Both the position numbers and the translations under genes were made by a program. Under the pieces are notes generated by a model, which saw nothing but the letters and a program-made list of their open reading frames with translations, did no database searches and had not been told where the DNA came from. A DNA stretch of 64,000 nt from Homarus americanus. Taxonomy: Eukaryota > Arthropoda > Malacostraca > Decapoda > Nephropidae. The DNA lies in assembly GCF_018991925.1 (NCBI RefSeq), contig NW_024720773.1, forward strand, positions 3,527,758 through 3,591,757. The letters run 5' to 3'. Positions 47,470-59,160 of the stretch are shown here, in pieces (position 1 is the first letter of the stretch; the number at the start of each line of letters is the position of its first letter).

Positions 47470-48330
47470 GGTGTTGGAGAAGAAATATATTGTAGTGTTG
47501 GAGAAGGAAAATATTATGGTGGAGGAGAAGGAATATATTGTAGTGTTGGAGAAGGAATATATTGTGGTGCTGGAGAAGGAATATATTGTGGTGTTGGAGA
47601 AGGAATACATTGTGGTGATGGAGAAGGAATATATTGTGGTGGAGGAGAAGGAATATATTGTGGTGCTGGAGAAGGAATATATTGTGGTGTTGGAGAAGGA
47701 ATATATTGTGGTGATGGAGAAGGAATATATTGTGGTGGAGGAGAAGGAATATATTGTGGTGGTGGAGAAGGAATATATTGTGATGATGGAGAAGGAATAT
47801 ATTGTGGTGTTGGAGAAGGAATATATTGTGGTGGTGAAGGAATATATTGTGGTGGAGAAGGAATATATTGTGGCGATGGAGAAGGAATATATTGTGGTGA
47901 TGGAGAAGGAATATATTGTGATGATGGAGAAGGAATATATATATTGTGTTGGAGAAGAAATATATTGTGGTGATGGAGTAGGAATATATTGTGGTGATGG
48001 AGAAGGAATATATTGTGGTGTTGGAGAAGGAATATATTGTGGTGGTGAAGGAATATATTGTGGTGGAGAAGGAATATATTGTGGCGATGGAGAAGGAATA
48101 TATTGTGGTGATGGAGAAGGAATATATTGTGATGATGGAGAAGGAATATATTGTGGTGTTGGAGAAGGAATATATTGTGATGATGGAGAAGGAATATATT
48201 GTGGTGTTGGAGAAGGAATATATTGTGGTGATGGAGAAGGAATATATTGTGATGATGGAGAAGGAATATATTGTGGTGGAGGAGAAGGAATATATTGTGG
48301 TGGTGGAGAAGGAATATATTGTGGGAGAGG
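47470..48330. repeat. 24-bp minisatellite, about 36 copies, with higher-order duplication
   Basis: The core unit is GGAGAAGGAATATATTGTGG plus four variable bases. A block of about 145 bp starting near 47803 recurs essentially unchanged about 200 bp later (from about 48008), including its 21- and 18-bp deletion variants. Long open frames run through both strands (EKEYIVV- or GEGIYCG-type plus; [12 protein letters not shown] minus, 302 codons, 48369-47461). The minus-strand Pro/Tyr/Ser product looks like a structural protein, but there is no signal peptide or neighbouring exon to support it. Confidence 0.95.
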
Positions 48331-48470
48331 AACAACAAGTCGGCTATGATGTACCTTATAAAACGTCATTAATCAGCCGGTGAGTTCTGTCATGGTCAAT
48401 CGGCAACGCTTGAAAAAACAACAACAGAGATTTCTATCTTTCAGAATGTTTTAATATTGTTAGTCTAGTG

Positions 48471-48924
48471 CAGGGGTCACCAAACTACGGCCCGCGGGCT
48501 GGATCCGGCCCGCGACGTCAGTTCATCAGGCCCGCCGACGGTACTTGAATTTGCTTGATAAAACGTATGGAACACGAGACGTTGTGATACAATTTAAATT
48601 TAATATTATGTTTGGAATACTAGGAGATCTTCACGCTTGCGGAGACCTCCTGACTGCTATGTGCCTTAAATTTACTATTTTCAATTTTAAATTATTGTAT
48701 CTAGATTTTCTTGTTTATTGTAATGTTTGCTTATTTCGCGCCATCCCAAGTCCTTCCCCGGCTCGTGGTAGCTCCGCCTACACTCTGACGTTACCATGGT
48801 TTTTCGTCTTTTTTCCCAGAGCTTTCGTTCTGGCTTGCAAGTATTGAACAGAATGATTATCCGGCCCGCGCTCGTCATTCTTTCAGTTATCCGGCCCACT
48901 GTGAAAAAAGTTTGGTGACCCCTG
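48471..48924. mobile_element. hAT-type MITE, 454 bp, with perfect 8-bp target duplication
   Basis: Termini CAGGGGTCACCAAACT and AGTTTGGTGACCCCTG are perfect 16-bp inverted repeats. They are flanked by the direct repeat GTCTAGTG (48463-48470 and 48925-48932), the 8-bp, CTAG-centred duplication typical of hAT. Subterminal CGGCCCGC/CCGGCCC motifs occur at both ends. No transposase. Confidence 0.92.
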
Positions 48925-50400
48925 GTCTAGTGTATTACTAACCTTGTTGCGCGCGTAAAGACCTTTGTTGTTGACGCGCAGTTATATCATTATAACAACA
49001 GCAAGAGACTTCAACAATGTCTCCTCGTCATTGCTAATTTTCACCTTTTCTATTGACTCATATTGTATCACTCTACAAGGTTAACGCAGGTAAGTAAAGT
49101 GACCTGGACACACAGAACCATTCACTCAGGCTGAAATGATCTAGTCCCTTTATTAACCACGTGATCATGACGTTAAGTACAGACCGTCATGTGTGCCTTA
49201 CATTACCTATCATATACAGGTTGGCATCGTGCTTCCTAGGTGTCGAGCGCGTCGGCCTAGTCTCGTGTATCACAGACAAGCTCAGACAGAATAGGCTTAT
49301 ATCTCTCTTATATCTGGATAATTTTGAGCCATTTATGAGTCTACAAGAAGCTGGTGAGGATATTTATACATTCTCCTAGACTGCAGAGTTTGGTACATTA
49401 TATTCAGATAATTGACTAAAATAAAACACATACATGTGACTGGTTCCTCACATGAGTGGTTGTCGTGTGTGTGCATTTGATGGCTGCTGACCCTCCAGTA
49501 AATGTAAACATTCAGTCTGTTCCCACGTAAATAGGGACATAATTCTGTTTATATAAGAGAAGTCTGTGATACAAGAAAGGTGTTATTAATGATGCATCTA
49601 TATAGCTTACCTTCTACTTCCTCACCTGGGAAGGAAAGGACAACATCAGCCCCAACTAAAAATAAATAGTCTTCCGAGTACGTAACAACAGAACTCATTC
49701 CTATGTAATATGAAAAGGAACAGGATTTACCCCAATACAGAGTGGAAATAAAGAAGATCATGGTCTGGAGAATCATACTAACGAAGGCCATAACTGACGG
49801 AATTCTTGCTCAATATATTTAGACTTTCGACTGAAGTTTATTCGCAGCGTTAACAGATCTGAGGAACGACCTTGATTCACTTCGACGTTAGAAAGTAATA
49901 ATCATACATCGTCGTTGTCACAAGTCACAAGTGGTTTATATATACAGTACATCTGATTTTTCCATATTATAGCAGTCTACCTCTGCAGTCTCAGATGGGT
50001 ATAGACTTGTCTCCACGCTTTATCACTGTTATGATACTGTCGAACCGTAGATATTACCCCACATGTGTACCAGATGCATAATTTTTTTCTGAGATAATTT
50101 TCATGACATTTTCTAAAAATATACTCCTACAACTCACACTGTCAGACAAATTATAGAAATATTATCTCTCTAATCTGGAAGTGGCGTCGTTTCCCCTAAG
50201 TTGAACCATCTCACAGGATTACATGTGATAAGCGTACGACAAATTGGGTGACAGAGTATAGAGGAAGGAAGCGTCCCCAAGACCTGTAGCTGCAGCTAAG
50301 TAACAAAACATTGATAGTAAGTTCATTTTATTCACACAAATTAAAATATTACAAGTTCAGATAAAGATACGAGAAAAGTCAAATGATATGAATCCAGCAA
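48925..50400. other. Unique sequence
   Basis: Short frames at 49161-49379 and 49791-49549 show no recognisable domain. No element ends seen. Confidence 0.5.
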
Positions 50401-50403
50401 CAA

Positions 50404-50442
50404 CAGTACAGTACAGTACAGTACAGTACAGTACAGTACAGG
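50404..50442 (+). repeat. (TACAG)n pentanucleotide repeat
   Basis: About seven to eight perfect units. Confidence 0.95.
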
Positions 50443-51715
50443 TATTTTAGAATGATGCAGTATACAAACGCTATTCAAGATCAATCTCATGTATATAGAA
50501 TTAATTTATCATGGTGGGTAGCAACTTGCTGGCCAATACGTATGCTCTTGTACAAGGGCAAGAATGGTCAAAGGAATTACTATGAGACAAAAACCACTTC
50601 TCGGTGTTATGGACATACAGGAGAAGTCTTCCATATTATCATGCTCATCACATATGCGTTTTGTAGTCAGGTTAGACAAGATCTGCTCAAGTAAACTAAA
50701 CAATCTATTATATTGTTTGCTTTTTGCTGCATCCGCACATTCACTAAAACATTATTATTGTCCTTGAAAAATACGTAAAATTTGTAGTCCAAACCATCTT
50801 TGAACTGACCATCCATCATCTAGCATCCTGGATATAAGGAATGTGAACTCGGACCTTACCGAGAGATCCTTAGTATTCCCCTGCGTGAGGTAAGAGGTGA
50901 ACGAAGTGGGAGGAGAAGCTGTGGTTATAGAACCGTAACTGATGCACCAGTATTCCATCTAGTTATATATGTACTGTATAAAATCATGCAACCATTTATG
51001 TAAATGGGCATATCAAAGACGTGATGAAGGAATTAGGACTTTATGAAAATTATTATTTGCGTTTGTTTTTATGAAAGCATGAAAGAGCGAATACGTGTAT
51101 GTTTACATATATGTTTGTATTATGTATGTAGGCATATACAGTAGGTATGTATTTGCATATGCATATACATTAGTCTCTTAATTCAAATTAAAAAAAGACT
51201 GACGAACGTTTAAAGATGCTTGATTTTCAAAGCAGTTTAAATGAACCACCTCTTTCGTTTTCTCGTAATAAATAATTTTCATCGTACGTACAGGTGAAGG
51301 ACCAAGTCACGGTTAGCCTCACGACACACTAACACCCAGACATGCCTGCACCCTCAGCTGAAACAAGACAGTGCGCCGGGTCAATATAATAAGGACAAAA
51401 ACAAGAACCATAAATCCAGGCCAGCCTCCCTTTCTCACTCCACTTTGTACCTACCCCCATCACCACCCCCCGAGGACTCCCATCTCTCCCACACCCTCTC
51501 CCTTCCCCATTCCCTCTTCCCCAGCGCACCCCTCCCACCTACCCTGCAGCACCAGGTCCGCCATCATGGAGAGCGAGTCATTATTTATTCCAGTCATACC
51601 TCCCTCTTGCCAGTATAATTACTGGGGGAAGGTACTTAGGGCCGGCCGGGACAGAGGCGGAGACTAGGGGCGAGAGGCGGGACCTAGCAGGATACAGAGG
51701 CAGGATAGTGTGAGG
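50443..51715. other. Unique sequence, C-rich near 51420-51560
   Basis: Several 60-80 codon frames (50452-50694, 50703-50509, 50958-50755) have no recognisable domain and overlap one another on both strands. Not called. Confidence 0.4.
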
Positions 51716-51719
51716 GCGG

Positions 51720-51900
51720 GGCCTAGCATGCTGGCCCTTGGGTGCCCTGTTTGTCTAGGATGTGGGTACTGAGATTCACACTGCTAGGGGAAGTCTACGA
51801 TGTGGATACGGAGATTCACACTGCTAGGGACCGGTCTAGGATGTGGATACTAAGATTCACATTGCTATGGACAGGTCTAGGTTGTTAGTACAGAAAGATT
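51720..51900 (+). repeat. About 50-bp tandem repeat, three copies
   Basis: Repeated phrases are AGGATGTGG, ACTRAGATTCACACTGCTAG and GGACMGGTCT, three diverged copies. Confidence 0.85.
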
Positions 51901-52485
51901 CTCATAATTAGAGCAACACGCCAGAGGATCCAAGCACGAAGGTTAATAGTGAGGAGGGAAGTTCACTGAGTAGGGTGGAGATTGCTAGGTTTTAAGGTTC
52001 AGGGACCGGGTGACCAGGAGTAAGGCTTTAGGCGCTGAGAACGGATCTAGGGTGAGATGAAATAACTCGGGAGGGGTCAAGAGGACGTGACTAAAACTTA
52101 ATAATTCAGGACAGGAAAAAAAGGAGTTTGGTGAACTTTAAACTTAGGGGTGATGAAGAGGGCGCGTAATGTGGTATAGGGAGTTGGGGAAAGGGAGGGT
52201 ATGGAGAGTGGGTGAGAGGGGTATAGGGGCGTGGCATAGGGTAGATAAATAGGGTATGGGGAATAGTATGGGGAGGGGGGAGGAGTGTAGGAGGAGGGGT
52301 AGGGTGTGTAGAGTGTGTGGGAGGAGAGGTAGGGTGTGTAGAGTGTGTGGGCGATCTCTCAAACAACTAGAATGCTCAAGGAAGGAAGGAAGGATGCACG
52401 TGAGGAAGGATATCAAATTGTAGATGTAGGAAGAACTTAATGAGATGAACGAGGAATTAGAAGAAGTAAATATTAGAATATTTCG
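51901..52485. other. G/A-rich spacer
   Basis: It contains a short direct repeat (GAGGTAGGGTGTGTAGAG, 52280-52350) and purine-rich sequence. The Pro/Thr-rich minus frames come from this bias. Confidence 0.45.
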
Positions 52486-52489
52486 CTTA

Positions 52490-52677
52490 TTTTGAACATT
52501 TCGGGTAATAGTAAGCACTTCTTCACACAGATGGTGGTAGACCTATGGAACGGTCTACCAGCATTCGAATCAAGAACAGCACTGGGCTTCAAAATAGCCA
52601 TTGACAAAATTATCAAGAACAATGGAGGGATCCTACACAGGCCACTGGCCTCCTTCCCTCGGCCTGGTCACTTCTAG
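52490..52677 (+). pseudogene. LINE RT C-terminal tail
   Basis: The frame contains HFFTQMVVDLWNGLPAF and LGFKIAIDKII, matching the HFFSxRVVNxWNxLPxxVV...FKxxID block at the end of CR1-like LINE proteins. Upstream motifs are absent. Confidence 0.6.
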
Positions 52678-53276
52678 TGGGTGGCCATTAGAATTAGATA
52701 AATAATATACAACTTCAGATACGATCCAAAGACGACAGTAAAATTATATCTACATTTTAGCTTACCAAGATGTGTTATATTCATGCGAAAAAAACATAAA
52801 GGTAGACACTCCAATCATTCAGACTTTGACACCTTGGTCTATCAGCTCGGGGCTACTAGAACCACGACCCCCACCTCCTCCGCCTCCAGCCACCTGCCAT
52901 AGTATAAACGCAGTGTCAGTGTCATAGAATATCAGGGTGTACGGGTAGAACATGAAGGGAAGTAAGATCTTAGATTGTGTGTTGGGAAGTTTAGTTTTTT
53001 CTTTCTCTAAAGTACAGTGGACGTATATGACGAGGGTGGTGTAGTGGGGTGGGAGGAGTAGAGGAGGAAGTCTGCGTATTCATCCGACAGTAAAGTGTAT
53101 GTCTTCCCTTCACTCAATTATTTGTTTTGCTTGGTGAATACAGACTACCGTCAATAGTCAGGTATGCGGGTACGGAAATGTAACCCTCATTCATCGATCA
53201 ATATTACTCATATAAAAGATGTGTAAACATTTTTATACAAAGCAACCCCCCCCCCTGCCACACAAACACCTTCACA

Positions 53277-53279
<3 letters not shown>
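52678..53279. other. Unique spacer
   Basis: No gene recognised. A run of C lies near 53247-53255. Confidence 0.5.

Positions 53280-53366
<87 letters not shown>
53280..53366. repeat. (AT)n microsatellite
   Basis: About 43 AT units. No hammerhead-like flank here. Confidence 0.98.
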
Positions 53367-53368
<2 letters not shown>

Positions 53369-53504
53369 TAAATATTCACATTAATAGACCAGTCCTGATT
53401 TACTGAATAAGAATACCATACCATTAAGAGCAATTACACGGTTATCAGCTGATGAACAGGCTTTGTGTGAAATATAACATAGTCTAGGAACTGCTTTTAG
53501 TGTC

Positions 53505-53600
53505 TGTGGCATGGTCGGTAACGTTCCCTAGTCCCACGCAGTAGGTCGAGGGTTCGAGTCCTGGCTGGTGAGGTAGTTGATTATATGTTCAAAGTCCGCG
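53505..53600 (+). mobile_element. tRNA-derived SINE, plus strand
   Basis: Box A-like TGGCATGGTCGGTA (53507-53520) and box B GGGTTCGAGTCC (53550-53561) have tRNA-like spacing. The sequence continues through a short body into an AT array at 53623, which may be the SINE 3' tail. Confidence 0.65.
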
Positions 53601-53622
53601 TGTTATATGGACTAAAAATGAA

Positions 53623-53675
<53 letters not shown>
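53623..53675. repeat. (AT)n microsatellite
   Basis: About 26 AT units immediately downstream of the SINE. Confidence 0.97.
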
Positions 53676-53678
<3 letters not shown>

Positions 53679-54028
53679 AAAGGAGGAAGAGAGAGAGAGA
53701 GCTTCCATAGTAGTGTTATGTGGGTAAAGGAACGTGTGTAATTATAACTTAGGACTGAGTTTATTTCCTAACTAATTAGAGTCCACCTCACAAAAAAAAT
53801 CCTGCTCTTTTTTGGCCAAGGTTCGGCTGTCAGGTGGTAGCGTGGTGAAATTACCAGTAATTTGGCGGAGTCCCGGTGTATTTAAGAGGCGTAGTTAAGG
53901 TTCATTCCCATTACAACATCATTAACGTCTGTACAGCTCAAGTCCAAAATACCGGGTTTGAAGATCAGTTGTAAGAGCCACGAGAGACTTGGTGCAGGTA
54001 GTGTACAGTACATACTGTACTGTAATCG
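53676..54028. other. Spacer before LTR-like copy 2
   Basis: No gene recognised. A short palindromic GTACAGTACATACTGTAC lies at 54003-54020. Confidence 0.5.
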
Positions 54029-54328
54029 CTCATAGGAGCGATTTTGGCTTGGGCAGAACAATAAGACCCTTCTCTTTGACTCGATGAGTATAATTTAGTC
54101 AAAACCTGTTGAATACAATTCACATATAACAACTGCTAGTACATCAGGACACAGTTTGAATAATACGATCAATATACAGTACATAATTACACTTATTAGA
54201 GTTATTTAGAGTTCTCAGAAGATTCAACAATTCACAATCACACTCACGTTTTGGGGTTTAGGGTTAGATCAACGAGAACAAATATAATGTCCTGCAGGAA
54301 AATGTTGACTGACGAGAATCAAGATGTT
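54029..54328 (-). repeat. LTR-like repeat, copy 2 (pairs with 4899-5198)
   Basis: It lies on the 3' side of minus-strand BEL/Pao pol (55495-56400), separated from it by a plus-strand LINE ORF1. By position it could be the element's 3' LTR. Ends are not canonical by eye. Confidence 0.55.
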
Positions 54329-54409
54329 CCCTCTACAGTAGAAGGCTATGGTCACAGGCTGTCACACAGTCGGCGAGGCAAGATCTTGTCTGCTCCCGAG
54401 GTACTACGT

Positions 54410-55400
54410 GAACCTGACGAGGCAAGATCTTCTCTGCTCCCGAGGTACCATGAACCTGACGATGCTGACCTGTGACCAGGCGAAGGTCGTAAGACTGTAC
54501 CCAGTCACATGCCCTTCGTGCAAGCAACTAAACCTCCTTGTCCTAAGGAAGTTTTTTGACTCCTTAGGAATCAGGGGGGTAACAAGGGTCGTCCGCAGAC
54601 CAGTGAGTGACGGCCTCATCGTCACCTTCGCGGAATGGGGACAGGCCCAGCAAATAGCCAACATAACAGAAATTAACGGGATCAAGATACTAGTGGAAGC
54701 TCACACAGAGGACAACTTGGTGTTGGGAGTCATCTCCCACTCTGCGATAGAACACTTTGAAAAAGAAGAACTGGCCCAGCTGTTCGGAGACCAGCTCTCA
54801 ATAGTACGGAAGCTGACCAGTGCAACTGCACTGGTTGGCTACCCCAAGACTCTACCAAGCACGCACCGTATTGCTGGGATGGGAGAACATCCCAGTAAGA
54901 CCGTATGAAAGAAGACCAACAAGATGTTACAAATGCCAGAGGTACGGCCATCTGGCAGGGAAGTGTCGTGCTCGGGAGGTCTGTTGGTAGCTGCGGGACA
55001 CCCGGGCACCAGCACACCAACTGCTCGGCTGTTAAAGCCAAGAAATGCGCAGCTTGTGGTGGCCCTCACTCCTCCCCCGAACGGGAGTGTCCCAAGTGGA
55101 GGGAGGAGTGTAGGGTGGCTAAGCTGCGAAGCAAGAAAAAACTGAGGCTCTCCTTGTAGTGAAGACCGAAGAAAAGAAGATTCAAGACCCCAACAAGACC
55201 ACAGAAAAGAAAATCAAGACCCCAACAAGACCACAGAAAAGAAGCCAGAATTGAACAAGACCGAAGAAAACGATTTAACACCATTTTTAGACGTTTACGA
55301 GAATATACCAGAACAAGACCAAGAAGAAGAATGGCAATTGAAAAGTAAAGAGAACAAAACGAAGAAGTCCAAAGAAATTGACTCAGCAAACAAACAGCTT
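54410..55400 (+). pseudogene. LINE ORF1 (gag-like) with three CCHC zinc knuckles
   Basis: An RNA-binding ORF1 of a jockey/I-type LINE. Segments include KFFDSLGIRGVTRVVRR, DGLIVTFAEWGQAQQ and FGDQLSIVRKLTSATAL, an RRM-like part as in Drosophila jockey-type ORF1. A frame change near 54890 leads to three knuckles: CYKCQRYGHLAGKC, CGSCGTPGHQHTNC (after another frame change) and CAACGGPHSSPEREC. A Lys/Glu-rich tail follows, up to about 55400. A 42-bp tandem duplication (54376-54460) lies just upstream. No ORF2 follows: the sequence meets the minus-strand BEL/Pao piece instead. Confidence 0.8.
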
Positions 55401-55494
55401 CGGCCGATATAGCCTAACGGCGAAGTGGCCAGTAATCCCCAAGCAACCTCAACCTCGCTTAGTAAGCTATTCTGATTGTAAAAAGTTTCTTCAC

Positions 55495-56400
55495 TTAACA
55501 TAGGCCGGCGCGCACAATTGTGCGTGGCGATAACAGGCAGAGTCCCGTCGCTGGGCGTATTAACGCTGAGTCCTTTGTCTTCACTTTAACACTTCGCACC
55601 AGGCCATCTGCGCTCGGTAGTGCCTCCAGTATTCTCTCTAGCATCCACTGACTCCTGGGGAAGGGTTGTCCAGAGATGATCACGATATCCCCAGCGTGGA
55701 GATTACGGTGAGTTTTGAAGAATCTTTGTCACTGACGTAGTGTCGGGAGATATTCCTTTACCCACCTCTTCCAAAATTGGTCCGTGCTGAATTGGGCATG
55801 CTTCCATCTTCTGGCAGGTCGGCTTGGCGTTGGTGGGTAGGCCTCCAGTTGCTTCTCCGACAAGTCACACACGTCTGTATTGTGTGGTCAAGTAATTTGC
55901 GTCCCCGAATCCACCTGCCCTCCTCGTTGAGCTCTGCTCCATGTAGTCCACGACTAGTGTCGTCGGCTGTGTTCAGTGCCGACTTCACGTGGCGCCATTG
56001 TTCTGCATTGGAGTCCTCGTGTATCGTTGCCACTCGATTGGCCACGAAGGAATGGAAGCGTCTTTCGGTATTTCGTATGTACTGAAGGACTGCCGTACTG
56101 TCTGTCCAGAACACTGATCTGTCTATTTGTAATTCAAGTTCTCGTCGTAGTTGTTTGTCTGCCTTGGCAGCCAGTACTGCCGCGCAGAGCTCGAGTCGAG
56201 GTATGGTCTGCTGTTTCAGAGGGGCTAGCTTGGCCTTGCCACACACGAAGGAGATATGGTGGGTTCCATCTTCACACGATACGATACAGCTCCATACGCT
56301 TGTTGGGAGGCGTCGTAGAAGTGGTGTAGTTGCACGGCAGCCACTGGATTTGCATCCTCGGGTGGGTAGCACCGTGGAACGTGAATGTTCCCGGATCCGT
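55495..56400 (-). pseudogene. BEL/Pao retrotransposon remnant (RNase H, integrase ends)
   Basis: On the minus strand, 56400-56290 reads HVPRCYPPED and VQLHHFYDASQQAYGAVSYR, the start of the Pao RNase H region. After a frame change come KLAPLKQQTIPRLELCAAVL and DRSVFWTDSTAVLQYIRN (WTDS), then HVKSALNTADDTSRG. The integrase zinc segment is partly kept ([16 protein letters not shown]), its catalytic core is missing, and [13 protein letters not shown] leads to RSQWMLERILEALPSADGLV with RSVKVKTKDSALIRP. The last two blocks are the DUF5641 C-terminal domain of BEL integrases. It is therefore an internally deleted copy. Confidence 0.85.
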
Positions 56401-57480
56401 GGTTAAGGTAAGCGCCGGGAGTCCTCTTGGAGTATATAGCGTTTCTTCGCCAGTTTCGGTTTGAGGAAGGTCGTGTCTCTGGTAGTGATAACACCTTTCC
56501 ACGATCTTCTGTTGTTGTTGAGATTGTCGGACCGTAGTCCGACACGGGCCTTTGCCTGTAAGCGGCCCGTTTGGTGGTTCCGGCTGGAGCTCTTGGAGCA
56601 GCCAGGCCTGATTTGGGATTGGGGATGGAGGTTGTCCTACCTGCAGATATGAAAGGATACTGCAGGTTTGCAAGTGTACTGACATTTGCTCTCTTGTCTT
56701 CCCAGCGAAGTAGGAGGAAGGAACGTTGTAGCAATGGCATGAGTAAGTAATTCCCGCCAAACGTGAATCCAATCGCAGTGACCTGTGAGTGTGAATGCCT
56801 TAGTCCTGAACCAATATGAAAACCTGTGAGACGTGACGTCAAGAAGAGGTAGAGTCCTTTGTGGGCTAAACGGTTTGAAAAAGCTAGTCTGATTTTGGAG
56901 AGAGTGAAGTGTGGGTGTGCGTGTGTCATCTTCCCTCATGGGGGGTGGGGCGCTATATGTGTGAGTACCTTTAAGGTTTTATCCGTTTCACGAAATGTAT
57001 TGTGATTCATGCGATCCCTGTTTAACTGGCTAGGAAGAATGGTTTATTGTTTTGCAGTATAATTGTCAAACTCAATAGAAGATGTTTAATAAACAAAGGA
57101 AACATTAAGAAGTGTTATAAATCCCCCCCACCCCCTTTGGCGATGAGTAAAATATTGTCATATTTGTCTTTGGTGTTATGCAGTGATACATTGAGTCCAT
57201 TAGAAACAACATAACTGTTTCATGTTTCCTCTGTTTAAGTTGTATGTTGGTCCAATTCCCCAGTTATCATCTCTCCCTCTCTCTCTCTCCCCTCATATAT
57301 GATTACCCTCTGGTGGGGGGAGTGACCACAGGCGAACTGGCACCTCCCCTCAACCATAAGCAAGTCTCTCTCCCTCTCTCTCTCAGTCTGCTCCACCTCC
57401 ACCATCTCACAAGTATAAAGAACAGAGAAAGAACAGAAGAAAAGAGAATTAGAAAATAAAGAAAGATTAAAAGTGATTAA
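56401..57480. other. Unassigned sequence between BEL/Pao and LINE
   Basis: Minus-strand frames (56929-56403) carry no recognisable Pao motif upstream of the RNase H start, so the junction may be a rearrangement. A CT-rich stretch lies at 57270-57390. Confidence 0.4.
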
Positions 57481-57484
57481 GGAA

Positions 57485-59160
57485 TCAATAAAATAATGAA
57501 AGAATAAAAGTGAGGAAAGAATTAAGAAAATACCAATAAAAGGTAAAATAAAATCTATCGTTATTCCAACGTAGACAACGTTGGTGAAAGTTGTTAAGTG
57601 TCTTGATGTGCCTCCTATATGAGACCCACGTCTCGCTGCCATATAGCAGGGTGGGGAGGACCACTGCTCGATATACTTGCAACTTTGTAGATATTATCAG
57701 CGCCCTACAGCTGAAGGTATGGAGTCTGCCAAAGGCTTGAGATGCACAGTGGTGGACAGGTGGGAGCCAAGGTACTGAAAGTGGGTAACATTAGAGAGGG
57801 TAGTACCATTAACCTGGGTGGATGGTGGAGGTGCAGTTGAACCAGGGGCAGGCTGAAAGAGAATCTGAGTTTTACGTACATTCACCTCAAGGCCGAAGTG
57901 TGCATACGCATCTGTGTTGGAGCTCATGATCATCTGTAGGTCACATTCAGTGTGATGTCGTCTGCATACTGAAGTTAAGTAATGGAACTGGCCAAAACGT
58001 TTTTTCCTGCATGGAGTCGTCTTATGTTGAAAAGTCCATTCATCCGGTACTGGATGTCCACCCCGCCAGCTAAATTGGCACTGGCTCGAGTAAGGAAGGC
58101 AACCAAGTAAATGGAAAAGAGAGTTGGTGCCAGTACACATCCCTGTTTTAACCGCCTTTGGATAGGGAAGAACTGGTGCTATGGTGCAGGACACTGCCGT
58201 TTATTTGGCACTCGAATTTGGGTTATTTGTTGTTGGTTTGTTTATCATCCGATCCTTGAGCTTCTCTCTGAAAGCATGTGCTATCGCTTCATCCTCCAGA
58301 TGATAGGTGTTAAAGCCTCTTTTGGAGTCTTTTTTGCCTTCACCGTCTTGGGCCGATGTGAAGGAAGAGTTTGGCTCTGACGAGCCAATGATCTTTAAAA
58401 GAGTGGTCTGAGCCACGTATGGCTCGGGTGATAAGGACATCTCAACCACCTCTTTCACTGAAAATGATGTAGTCAATGAGATGCCAATGTTTGCATCATG
58501 GATGTTGCCAAGAACCTTATGAACTTATCGGCATGCCCCAACAAGGTGTTGGTGATAGCAAGGTTGTGTTCAGCACACTTACTGAGGAGTTGTAAGCTCA
58601 CTCCGTTTCTACTTATGGTTCATTGTCGTAAGTTACCATATCTGCCAACTCTGGAATTGAAGTCACCTAGGAGCACAACCTTATATTCTTTAGGGATAGA
58701 GGTTAGCACTCTGTCGAGGTCGGTGTAAGACGCCTCCTTGATGTCGTTATCCTCTTCATCCCTTGTTCGGGCATATGCACTGATGAAGAAGACATGGCGT
58801 GAGTGATTCAGTGGGACTCAGAGCGTCATGAGGCGCTCGTTGATCCCAACAGGCATTTCAGTTAGCCTAAGTAGGATGGATTGGCAATTGGCAAAGCCAA
58901 ATCCAAAAGCGCTGTTTCTCTCCGAAACAGGGTCACCCTTCCAGTAGAAGGCATAACTGGACCCCCCGTTCTGTGAGTCGACCCTCGTCTGGGAGCCGGG
59001 ACTCACTAATGGTTGCTATGTCGATGTTATACCTAGACAACTCTTTTGCCACAAGGACGGTTCTTCTTTCAGGACAATCATTTGTGTCAGTATCGAGAGG
59101 GTCCTGACATTCCATGCAGTGACCATAAGAAGTTGTACAGTTTTATTTTGTTTTGATCTG
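57485..59160 (-). pseudogene. Endonuclease/RT LINE, internally deleted
   Basis: Read from 59160 down, TAWNVRTL and DTDTNDCPERRTVLVAKEL with RYNIDIATISESRL begin the APE endonuclease. FISAYARTRDEEDN and KEYKVVLLGDFNSRVGRYG follow in other frames (catalytic GDFN kept). After a diverged stretch the RT palm appears as GCVLAPTLFSIYL and LQYADDITLNVT (intact YADD, about 57990-57950). Then comes VNVRKTQILFQPAPG with FQYLGSHLS, and finally YRAVVLPTLLYGSETW. RT motifs 1-A are missing. The style matches the fragment at 6.6-7.1 kb. Confidence 0.85.

Noticed and set aside
50452..50958. Several 60-80 codon frames near 50.5-50.9 kb
   Set aside because: Overlap on both strands, none with a recognisable motif; length expected by chance.
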